Made by a program: the position numbers and the translations under genes. DNA of 22,754 nt from contig USFB01000032.1 in the NCBI GenBank assembly GCA_900553895.1, positions 1 to 22,754 on the forward strand, in the 5' to 3' direction. The notes beneath the pieces are model-generated. The model was not told where the DNA came from. It was given only the letters and a program-made list of their open reading frames with translations, and searched no databases. Position 1 is the first letter of the stretch. Every line of letters begins with the position of its first letter. Positions 13,968-21,490 of this stretch are shown here, piece by piece. The stretch is from an uncultured bacterium (GTDB taxonomy: Bacteria > Cyanobacteriota > Vampirovibrionia > Gastranaerophilales > Gastranaerophilaceae).

Positions 13968-15219
13968 TGGCGTAGTAGAGGATTCTATAGCTCAAGAACT
14001 TGAAATTGAAGAAGGTGATATTCTTCTCTCTATTGATGGTGAAAAACTTCAAGACATGATAGATTACCGCTTTATGTGTAAAAGCGAATTTTTGACAATT
14101 GAAATACAAAAGAAAAACGGTGAGATAGAAGAAATCGAGCTTGAAAAAGACTACGATGACGATTTAGGAATAATTTTTGAAAGTGCGGTTTTTGATAGAG
14201 TTAAACCTTGCTTAAATAATTGTATTTTCTGCTTTGTAGCTCAACAACCAAAAGGTTTGAGAAATACTTTATACATTAAAGATGATGATTATAGACTTTC
14301 TTATTTACAAGGAACTTATATTACGACAACAAACCTTAACGAGACTGATAAAGAAAGAATTGCATCATTGCATTTAGGTCCGTTTTATATTTCTGTACAT
14401 ACTACAAATCCTGAATTGCGTGTTAAAATGCTTAGAAATCCGAATGCCGGGAAAATTATGGAAAATTTGAAATGGTTTAAAGAACATGAAATTCCGTTCC
14501 ATGCTCAAATTGTTTTATGTCCGGGGTATAACGACGGAGCTGAATTGGATAGAACTCTAAAAGACTTGACTTCTTTAGGAACGGCTGTTTTAACAATTGC
14601 AATTGTTCCTGTAGGAATTACACAATTTAGAGATAGTGAACTTAAAACTGTTGATAAACAGGTTGCAGAAGAAACAATTAAAATTTCATCTAAGTATAAA
14701 AAAGTTTGTTGTTCGGATGAATTTTTTCTGCTTGCGGAAAAAGAAATTCCGAAATCGAGATATTACGGCAATTTCTCGCAACTAGATGACGGTGTAGGCT
14801 CTCTCAGAACGATTATGGATGATTTTGATACATTTGAACTCCCTAAAAGGCTTTCTGAAAAGTTGAAAATAAGTTTTGCATGCTCGGTTGCTGCAAAATC
14901 CGCGTTTGAATATATTGCAACAAAATTAAATAAAATCGTAAACCTTAAATGCACGGTTGACCCTGTTAAATCAACTTATTGGGGCAAAAACATTACGGTT
15001 GCAGGACTTATTACATCAGATGATTTAATAAATGCAGTAAAAGATATTGAAGCGGATTATATTGTAATTCCGTCGATTATGCTAAAGCCGTTTACAAACC
15101 TTTTTTTGGACGGAAATTCTTTAGATTATGTAATAGAAAAAACAGGTAAAAATTTCTTTGTTGCTCAAAATAATTATTCCGTTTGCGAAGTTCTTGATTT
15201 AATAGAATCGTATGTTTAA
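13951..15219 (+). CDS. DUF512 protein: PDZ domain plus radical-SAM iron-sulfur domain
   Basis: 422 aa. Residues 1-70 are a small PDZ-like domain (GVVEDSIAQELEIEEGDILL). The radical SAM cluster is CxxxCxxC: C87, C91, C94 in KPCLNNCIFCFVAQQ. A TIM-barrel-like body follows (YISVHTTNPELRVKMLRNP) and the DUF512 C-terminal region (PVKSTYWGKNITVAGLITSDD). Homologues occur in Cyanobacteria, where they have been annotated as a cyanobacterial Fe-S oxidoreductase, and in Firmicutes; the substrate is unknown. It probably performs a radical SAM reaction in the cytoplasm. Start: GGAGGG 9 nt before ATG, inside the PadR gene, so the two are one operon. Its stop codon overlaps the stop of the convergent downstream gene. 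Confidence 0.93.
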   Translation: MPALISGVVEDSIAQELEIEEGDILLSIDGEKLQDMIDYRFMCKSEFLTIEIQKKNGEIEEIELEKDYDDDLGIIFESAVFDRVKPCLNNCIFCFVAQQPKGLRNTLYIKDDDYRLSYLQGTYITTTNLNETDKERIASLHLGPFYISVHTTNPELRVKMLRNPNAGKIMENLKWFKEHEIPFHAQIVLCPGYNDGAELDRTLKDLTSLGTAVLTIAIVPVGITQFRDSELKTVDKQVAEETIKISSKYKKVCCSDEFFLLAEKEIPKSRYYGNFSQLDDGVGSLRTIMDDFDTFELPKRLSEKLKISFACSVAAKSAFEYIATKLNKIVNLKCTVDPVKSTYWGKNITVAGLITSDDLINAVKDIEADYIVIPSIMLKPFTNLFLDGNSLDYVIEKTGKNFFVAQNNYSVCEVLDLIESYV

Positions 15220-15773
15220 TCTTTTCGTATTTTGATAGCTCCCCAAGCTCTTATAAAACCCTTTTCATACATAATAAGATAATAACCGCCATCTTTTATG
15301 TATTCGATATTTGCCTCCATGTGTTCATATTCTTTTGGTGGTGTTGCGCCGGTTTTTGCGTATTTTGCATTAATAATATTTTGAAATTTTTCTTTTCGTT
15401 TTTTGCGCCTTAATTCCGCCCTATCCTCTTTTGATAACTCTTTATTTTTTTCATAATATTTTCTCAGCTCTTTTTCGTTTTCAGCTAATTTAAAAACCGG
15501 AATAACCGCGACAAGAGCTTTTGATTCGATTAAATATAAAAATTCTCTGTCGTCTGATAAAGCTAATTCATAATGCCCTGGTTTTATAAAATTCCCGTTG
15601 TAGTCAGGTATGTAATTTAAAATTGTTAAAGTCGGCTGCTCATCAGTCGGGATGGCATAACGGTATAAAGTGCTTTGATGAACGGTTAAACCTGACGGAA
15701 TAACCGGATATGGAGCTGCAGGTGCTAAATAATCTATATCACGCAGTGCAGGAGTTATGATTCCGTCTATCAT
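15216..15773 (-). CDS. Unknown 185-aa protein coupled to rnpA
   Basis: Not recognised. Residues 1-95 look beta-rich and globular (LYRYAIPTDEQPTLTILNYI, KPGHYELALSDDREFLYLIE). Residues 98-135 are a highly charged Lys/Glu helix, probably a coiled coil (ELRKYYEKNKELSKEDRAEL). The end is again beta-like (DGGYYLIMYEKGFIRAWGAI). No signal peptide or membrane segment. The ATG overlaps the rnpA stop (ATGA), which ties it to rnpA translation. In most bacteria the genes after rnpA are yidD and yidC; this protein resembles neither. Its stop is interlocked with that of the convergent DUF512 gene (TTAA shared), leaving no room for a terminator. Confidence 0.82.
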   Translation of the reverse strand: MIDGIITPALRDIDYLAPAAPYPVIPSGLTVHQSTLYRYAIPTDEQPTLTILNYIPDYNGNFIKPGHYELALSDDREFLYLIESKALVAVIPVFKLAENEKELRKYYEKNKELSKEDRAELRRKKRKEKFQNIINAKYAKTGATPPKEYEHMEANIEYIKDGGYYLIMYEKGFIRAWGAIKIRKD

Positions 15774-16114
15774 AAATTTTTTACCAATTTTTTTATTGAA
15801 GCATCAATTTCTGCAAAATTTTTGTTTATAAGCTTGGCAGAAGCTACAAATACAAGTGACATGCAGTCGGTGTTGAGATTATTATTTTTGATAATTAATC
15901 TTACACTTTCTCGCATAAGTCTTTTTATACGATTTCTTTTAACTGCTCGTTTGTGTATTTTTTTGCTTACGACAAAACCGATTTTTGTCGGATAATCTCC
16001 GGTTTTACTCTTTCCGCAAAACATTGTTATTCCGTCTTTATGAAGAGTTTTTCCTGTTTTATATGTAGCATTAAAAGCGGACTTTTTCTTTAATCTGTTT
16101 TCTTTAGGTAACAT
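15770..16114 (-). CDS. rnpA: Ribonuclease P protein component
   Basis: 114 aa from the ATG at 16114, the usual RnpA length; the frame extends upstream to 16189, but that part is unlike the family. The start MLPKENRLKKKSAFNATYKT is typical. The RNR signature is AVKRNRIKRLMRESVR, preceded by IGFVVSKKIHKR. RnpA binds the P RNA and helps trim tRNA 5' leaders. No Shine-Dalgarno site is seen; instead a good promoter ends 6 nt before the ATG, predicting a leaderless mRNA. rpmH, the usual upstream partner, is not present before it; the next gene upstream is the divergent rpoB. The stop overlaps the start of the 185-aa gene. Confidence 0.94.
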   Translation of the reverse strand: MLPKENRLKKKSAFNATYKTGKTLHKDGITMFCGKSKTGDYPTKIGFVVSKKIHKRAVKRNRIKRLMRESVRLIIKNNNLNTDCMSLVFVASAKLINKNFAEIDASIKKLVKNL

Positions 16115-16120
16115 AATAAG

Positions 16121-16149
16121 ATAATACACTTTATAAAAATTAATGTAAA
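16121..16149 (-). promoter_or_regulatory. rnpA promoter (leaderless geometry)
   Basis: On the minus strand TTTACA (16149-16144; 5 of 6), 17-nt spacer, TATTAT (16126-16121; 5 of 6). Seven bases past the -10 is 16114, the A of the rnpA start codon. Confidence 0.68.
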
Positions 16150-16242
16150 TAACTAACTTATAACATAACGTTACCCCATGAAAAACCAATACTTCTTTAT
16201 CGCCCCTCTTATGAGGCAGAACATATACCCAAAATTATGTGT

Positions 16243-16260
16243 TTTGTAAATTTTTGTAAA
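16243..16260 (-). promoter_or_regulatory. HLR1-like direct repeat, copy 3
   Basis: On the minus strand TTTACAAAAATTTACAAA matches KTTACAWWNNKTTACAWW at all positions. It lies about 40 bp upstream of the -35 of the proposed rpoB promoter and about 95 bp upstream of the rnpA promoter. Confidence 0.52.
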
Positions 16261-16299
16261 CAAACCACTTGAAAAATTGTACTTTATACCCTTATTAAC

Positions 16300-16327
16300 T
16301 TGACGATACTTTTTGATGTAGTACGAT
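16300..16327 (+). promoter_or_regulatory. Candidate rpoB promoter
   Basis: TTGACG (16300-16305; 5 of 6), 16-nt spacer, TACGAT (16322-16327; 4 of 6). It would leave a leader of about 90 nt before rpoB. Other weaker -10-like words (GATAAT at 16349) exist. Confidence 0.42.
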
Positions 16328-16425
16328 TAATTAACATGCTGTATATGGGATAATTATGTCCGAAATAAAAGTAGATAAAAAGTAAATTTTTATATAGTAA
16401 TCACTAGAATAGATGAGGTGAATTA

Positions 16426-19400
16426 ATGTCGACAGAATATGCAAAAAGAGTAACGCCAATGGGTATTCCTAATACACGTTTGGACGATTTACCGGATTTA
16501 ATTGACGTGCAAAAAAAATCATTTGAATGGTTTTTGAAAGAGGGCTTAAAAGAAGAATTGTTAGCATTCTCTCCTGTAAAAGATTATACAGGCAGATTGG
16601 AATTACACTTCTTACCTAACTACACGTTCGATAATGCAAAATACACAATTGAAGAAGCTCGTATTCATGACGCAACTTATGCAAAACAGCTTCGTGTAAT
16701 GGTTAGACTTGTAAACCGTGATAGCGGTGAAATTAAAGAACAAGAAGTTTACATCGGTGATATCCCTACAATGACAGACAAAGGTACTTTCATTGTAAAC
16801 GGTGCAGAACGTGTTATCGTTTCTCAAATCGTTCGTTCTCCTGGTGTATATTTCAAGAGAGAAATTTCTCCAACAGGTAAAAGACTTTATAACGCAACTA
16901 TGATTCCTAACAGAGGGGCATGGTTGAAGATTGAAACAGATTCTAACGATATTATTTACGTTAAGATTGACAAGAACAGAAAAATCTTGGCTACAACATT
17001 ACTTAAAGCAATGGGTATTACTGTTTCAGAAATGGAATCTTTGTTCACTCACTTTGAATTCTTAAAGAAAACATTGGATAAAGATACAACAGAAACAACT
17101 GATGATGCTTTAATTGATTTGTACAAAAAATTAAGACCTGGTGACCCTGCTTCTGCTCAAGGCGGACGTCAAATCTTAGAATCAAGATTCTTTGATGATA
17201 AGAAATACGATATAGGTCGTGTTGGTCGTTATAAATTAAACAAAAAATTAAACTTGAACATTCCTAAGAATCAAAGAACATTAACTGTTCAAGATATCGT
17301 TGCTTCAATCGAATACTTAATCAACTTAACTTATGATGAAGGTTCATTGGATGATATCGACCACTTAGGAAACAGAAGAATTCGTTCTGTTGGCGAACTT
17401 CTTCAAAACCAATTCAGAGTTGGTTTATCAAGAATTGAAAGAATAGTTAAAGAAAGAATGACTCTTCAAGATTCTGAAACATTAACTCCATTGAACTTGT
17501 TAAATACAAAACCTTTAGTTGCTTCTTTGAAGGAATTCTTTGGTTCTTCTCAGTTGTCACAGTTCATGGACCAAATTAACCCACTTGCTGAATTGACTCA
17601 CAAAAGACGTATTTCAGCATTAGGACCTGGTGGTTTACAAAGAGAAAGAGCTGGTTTCGCGGTTCGTGATATTCACCCTTCTCACTACGGTCGTATTTGT
17701 CCGATTGAAACACCGGAAGGTCCAAACGCAGGTTTGATTGGTTCATTAGCTACTCACGCAAGAGTTAATGACTATGGTTTCGTAGAATCTCCATTCTTTG
17801 TTGTTAAAGATGGTAAGGTTACAGACGAAGTTGTTTATATGACAGCTGACGAAGATGAAAACTTCAGATGTGCGCCAGCAGACGTTCAATTGAACCCTGA
17901 TAACACATTTAAAGCAGCTCAAATTCCGGTTCGTTACAGATCAGAATTCATTATGAGTGATTCTTCAAAAGTTGACTACATGGGAGTTTGCCCAATTCAG
18001 ATTATCTCTGTTGCGACTTCTATGATTCCGTTCATTGAACACGATGACGCGAACCGTGCATTGATGGGTTCAAACATGCAACGTCAGTCAGTACCTCTTC
18101 TAATTACTGAAAGACCGGTTGTTGGTACAGGTATGGAAAGAAGAGTTGCAAAAGACTCAGGCATGGTAGTTTGTGCAAGAGTTAGCGGTGTTGTTTCTCG
18201 TGTAACAGGTGAAGAAATTATCATCACTGACCAAGCCGGTAAACAACATTTACATACATTAATGAAATATGTACGTTCTAACCAAGATACATGTATTAAC
18301 CAAAAACCAATTGTTAAGGAAGGCGATAAGATTGAAGCAGGTGATGTAATCGCAGATGGTGCTTCAACAAGTTGCGGTGAACTTTCAATCGGTAAAAACA
18401 TTTTGGTAGCTTATATGCCTTGGGAAGGTTATAACTTCGAAGATGCTATCTTGCTTTCAGAAAGATGCGTTCACGATGATATCTTTACATCAGTTCACAT
18501 TGAAAAATTAGAAATTGATGCAAGACAAACTAAACTTGGACCGGAAGAAATCACAAGAGAAATTCCAAACGTTTCAGAAGAAGCTTTAAGACATTTGGAT
18601 GAACGTGGTATTGTTCGTATCGGTGCCAGAGTTTATGCAGATGATATCCTTGTTGGTAAAGTTACACCAAAGGGTGAATCTGAACATCCGCCAGAAGAAA
18701 AATTGTTAAGAGCAATCTTTGCTGAAAAAGCAAGAGATGTTAAAGATAATTCACTAAGAGTTCCTCACGGTGAAGGCGGTAGAGTACTCGATGTTAAGGT
18801 ATTTGACAGAGAAAAAGGCGATGAATTACCACCTGGAGCAAATACAGTAATCAGAGTTTATATCGCTCAAAAACGTAAGGTATCTGTAGGTGATAAACTT
18901 TCAGGTCGTCACGGTAACAAAGGTATTGTTTCAAGAATTCTTCCAAAAGAAGATATGCCTTTCTTACCAGACGGTACTCCAGTTGATATCGTGTTGAACC
19001 CACTAGGTGTTCCTTCTCGTATGAACGTTGGTCAAACTTACGAATGTTTACTAGGTTTGGCTGCATACTTGACAGGTGAACACTATGAAGCACCTTCATT
19101 CGATGAAAGATATGGTGATAACCAATCAGAAATCGCAACTAAGGCTGAACTTCTAAGAGGTATCAAAGAATCAGGTTGTGATTGGGTTAGAGAAGACGGT
19201 AAAGTTTACCTAATCGATGGTAGAACAGGTGAACCGTTCGATGAACCGATTGCAGTTGGTTTATCTTATATCTTGAAACTTGTTCACTTGGTAGATGATA
19301 AGATTCACGCTCGTTCAACAGGTCCTTACTCATTAGTTACACAACAACCTTTGGGTGGTAAAGCTCAATTCGGTGGTCAAAGATTCGGAGAAATGGAAGT

Positions 19401-19740
19401 TTGGGCATTGGAAGCTTATGGTGCGGCTTACACACTTCAAGAAATGTTGACTATTAAATCCGATGATGTAAACGGACGTAATAGAGCTTACGAATCAATC
19501 GTTAAGGGTGATAACATTCCAAGACCTGGTATTCCGGAATCATTTAAGGTACTTGTAAGAGAATTGCAAAGTATCGGTTTAGATATTACAGTTGCTAAGA
19601 AAAATGGCGTTGAAGTTGATTTGATGTCTGATATGGAAGATTTGCGCAAAGCTGCGCCAAAGAGAACATTATCAGATATTGATTCAGAGTTATTAAATAT
19701 TAATTTCTTTGATACTTCAGCAACATTGGGCGAAATATAA
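16426..19740 (+). CDS. rpoB: RNA polymerase beta subunit
   Basis: 1104 aa, complete. Family blocks are in order: the N-terminal lobe with YIGDIPTMTDKGTFIVNGAE and QIVRSPGVYF, the rifampicin region FFGSSQLSQFMDQINPLAEL followed by THKRRISALGPGG (about residues 375-402), RICPIETPEGPNAGLIGS, the catalytic-channel Lys/His segment GDKLSGRHGNKGIVSRI, and the C-terminal GGKAQFGGQRFGEMEVWALE. Forms the catalytic cleft with beta'. The rifampicin positions equivalent to E. coli Q513, D516, H526 and S531 are wild type, so no target-site resistance is predicted. Length and lack of large insertions fit cyanobacterial-type beta. Ribosome site GAGGTG is 5 nt before ATG. Starts an operon with rpoC1 and rpoC2, without rplJ-rplL in front. 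Confidence 0.98.
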   Translation: MSTEYAKRVTPMGIPNTRLDDLPDLIDVQKKSFEWFLKEGLKEELLAFSPVKDYTGRLELHFLPNYTFDNAKYTIEEARIHDATYAKQLRVMVRLVNRDSGEIKEQEVYIGDIPTMTDKGTFIVNGAERVIVSQIVRSPGVYFKREISPTGKRLYNATMIPNRGAWLKIETDSNDIIYVKIDKNRKILATTLLKAMGITVSEMESLFTHFEFLKKTLDKDTTETTDDALIDLYKKLRPGDPASAQGGRQILESRFFDDKKYDIGRVGRYKLNKKLNLNIPKNQRTLTVQDIVASIEYLINLTYDEGSLDDIDHLGNRRIRSVGELLQNQFRVGLSRIERIVKERMTLQDSETLTPLNLLNTKPLVASLKEFFGSSQLSQFMDQINPLAELTHKRRISALGPGGLQRERAGFAVRDIHPSHYGRICPIETPEGPNAGLIGSLATHARVNDYGFVESPFFVVKDGKVTDEVVYMTADEDENFRCAPADVQLNPDNTFKAAQIPVRYRSEFIMSDSSKVDYMGVCPIQIISVATSMIPFIEHDDANRALMGSNMQRQSVPLLITERPVVGTGMERRVAKDSGMVVCARVSGVVSRVTGEEIIITDQAGKQHLHTLMKYVRSNQDTCINQKPIVKEGDKIEAGDVIADGASTSCGELSIGKNILVAYMPWEGYNFEDAILLSERCVHDDIFTSVHIEKLEIDARQTKLGPEEITREIPNVSEEALRHLDERGIVRIGARVYADDILVGKVTPKGESEHPPEEKLLRAIFAEKARDVKDNSLRVPHGEGGRVLDVKVFDREKGDELPPGANTVIRVYIAQKRKVSVGDKLSGRHGNKGIVSRILPKEDMPFLPDGTPVDIVLNPLGVPSRMNVGQTYECLLGLAAYLTGEHYEAPSFDERYGDNQSEIATKAELLRGIKESGCDWVREDGKVYLIDGRTGEPFDEPIAVGLSYILKLVHLVDDKIHARSTGPYSLVTQQPLGGKAQFGGQRFGEMEVWALEAYGAAYTLQEMLTIKSDDVNGRNRAYESIVKGDNIPRPGIPESFKVLVRELQSIGLDITVAKKNGVEVDLMSDMEDLRKAAPKRTLSDIDSELLNINFFDTSATLGEI

Positions 19741-19753
19741 GGAGATAGGAAAA

Positions 19754-21463
19754 TTGTCTACAAGTATTGATTATTTTGATTATATACGCATAAGCATCGC
19801 TTCACCTGAAAGAATTTTGAAGTGGTCTTATGGCGAGGTTACAAAACCTGAAACTATTAACTATAGAACCCTTAAACCTGAAAGAGATGGTTTATTCTGC
19901 GAAAGAATTTTCGGACCAACAAAGGACTGGGAATGTTATTGCGGAAAATACAAAAGAGTTCGCCACAAAGGTATCATTTGTGAAAGATGTGGCGTTGAAG
20001 TTACAGATTCAAAAGTAAGACGTCACAGAATGGGACACATCAAGCTTGCTGCTCCTGTTTCTCACATTTGGTTCTTGAAAGGTATTCCATCTTATCTTGG
20101 TTTGCTTTTGGATATGACATTAAAAGATCTTGAACAAGTTATTTACTTTAATAACTATGTAGTTATTGACCCGGCTGACAGTCCATTTAAGAAACTTCAA
20201 CTTCTTTCTGAAGAAGAATACGAAGATTTCATCATGGAAAATGAAGAATCTAAGTTAGAAGTTGGTATTGGTGCTGAAGCTATCAAGAAACTTTTAGGTG
20301 AAATTAATGTTAAAGAATTGGCAGAAGAAATTAGAACTGAATTAGCAGGTCATGTAAATTCTGTTCAAAGAAAAGGTAAGTTGATTAAGAGATTAAGATT
20401 ATTAGATTCTTTAATTTCTTCTGAAACAGACCCTACTTGGATGGTTATGGATGTACTTCCTGTAACTCCTCCTGACTTAAGACCAATGGTTCAATTGGAC
20501 GGTGGCAGATTTGCTACATCTGACTTGAACGATTTATATAGACGTGTAATCAACAGAAACAACCGTTTACAAAGATTATTAGAAATGGGTGCTCCTGAAA
20601 TCATCGTAAGAAACGAAAAACGTATGCTTCAAGAAGCTGTTGACGCACTTATCGATAATGGAAGACGCGGTAGAACTGTTGTTGGTCCAAACAACAGAGC
20701 GTTGAAATCATTGTCTAACATTATCGAAGGTAAACAAGGTCGTTTCCGTCAAAACTTGTTAGGTAAACGTGTTGACTACTCAGGTCGTTCAGTTATCGTA
20801 GTTGGTCCTACATTAAAACTTAACCAATGCGGTTTGCCAAAAGAAATGGCAATTGAATTATTCAAACCGTTTGTTGTTAATAAACTTATCGAAAGAGGAT
20901 TCGTTCAAAACATTAAATCTGCTAAGAAAATGATTGAACGCTCAGACGCTAGAGTTTGGGATATCTTAGAAGAAATTATTGATGGACACCCTGTTATGTT
21001 GAACAGAGCACCGACCCTTCACAGATTAGGTATTCAAGCATTTGAACCTAAATTAGTAGAAGGTCGTGCAATTCAACTTCACCCATTGGTATGTACGGCA
21101 TTCAACGCCGACTTCGACGGTGACCAAATGGCTGTTCACGTTCCTCTATCAATTGAGGCTCAAACTGAAGCTAGAATGCTTATGTTGGCTACAAACAATA
21201 TCTTGGCTCCTGCTAACGGTAAGCCAATCATCACACCTTCTCAGGATATGGTATTAGGTATGTACTACCTAACTATTATGAAAAATCCTGAACAAGATGT
21301 ACAAGGTTACTTCTATAGCTTCCAAGATGCTATTTCCGCATTAGAAGCTAAAGTAATTACACTTCATGATAAGATTGTAGTTCGTGATGAAAAAGGTAAG
21401 AGAATTGAAACAACTGTTGGTAGAATTATATTCAACGAAGCAGTTAGATCAGCTTTAGTGTAG
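19754..21463 (+). CDS. rpoC1: RNA polymerase beta' N-terminal part (gamma subunit), separate gene
   Basis: 569 aa from a TTG start at 19754, favoured over the ATG at 19709, which lies inside rpoB. An AAGGAG ribosome site immediately after the rpoB stop is 9 nt from TTG, and the protein then begins STSIDYFDYIRISIASPERI, the normal beta' beginning. The first zinc site is C61, C63, C76, C79 (CYCGK...CERCG). The active-site loop NADFDGD is at 451-457 and holds the catalytic Mg ion. The clamp and lid regions are present (NNRLQRLLEMGAPEIIVRNE, GKRVDYSGRSVIVVGP). The chain ends at a true stop soon after ATNNILAPANGKPIITPSQD, near the split point of cyanobacterial rpoC1. It must assemble with the rpoC2 product. 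Confidence 0.96.
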   Translation: MSTSIDYFDYIRISIASPERILKWSYGEVTKPETINYRTLKPERDGLFCERIFGPTKDWECYCGKYKRVRHKGIICERCGVEVTDSKVRRHRMGHIKLAAPVSHIWFLKGIPSYLGLLLDMTLKDLEQVIYFNNYVVIDPADSPFKKLQLLSEEEYEDFIMENEESKLEVGIGAEAIKKLLGEINVKELAEEIRTELAGHVNSVQRKGKLIKRLRLLDSLISSETDPTWMVMDVLPVTPPDLRPMVQLDGGRFATSDLNDLYRRVINRNNRLQRLLEMGAPEIIVRNEKRMLQEAVDALIDNGRRGRTVVGPNNRALKSLSNIIEGKQGRFRQNLLGKRVDYSGRSVIVVGPTLKLNQCGLPKEMAIELFKPFVVNKLIERGFVQNIKSAKKMIERSDARVWDILEEIIDGHPVMLNRAPTLHRLGIQAFEPKLVEGRAIQLHPLVCTAFNADFDGDQMAVHVPLSIEAQTEARMLMLATNNILAPANGKPIITPSQDMVLGMYYLTIMKNPEQDVQGYFYSFQDAISALEAKVITLHDKIVVRDEKGKRIETTVGRIIFNEAVRSALV

Positions 21464-21490
21464 TTAAAGATTAAAAGGGAAAAATAAAAG

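Larger units (their letters stand above)
16115..16425. other. Divergent rnpA/rpoB promoter region
   Basis: 311 bp with no ORF; in particular no rpmH or ribosomal-protein gene. It holds the rnpA promoter, an HLR1-like repeat, the rpoB promoter and a leader of about 90 nt. ACCCAAAATTAT at 16227-16238 recalls the ACCCAAAATAAT word repeated between HU and tRNA-Gln. Confidence 0.55.

Noticed and set aside
16203..16216. Hairpin CCTC-TTAT-GAGG in the rnpA-rpoB gap
   Set aside because: Only four pairs with no T-run; too weak to call.
17550..17640. Rifampicin-resistance substitution in rpoB (Asn518 equivalent is Ile)
   Set aside because: The main resistance positions are wild type, and this site varies naturally between phyla.
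19709..19753. ATG start for rpoC1 inside rpoB
   Set aside because: No ribosome site in front and the extra residues are rpoB out of frame; the TTG at 19754 has AAGGAG at good distance.
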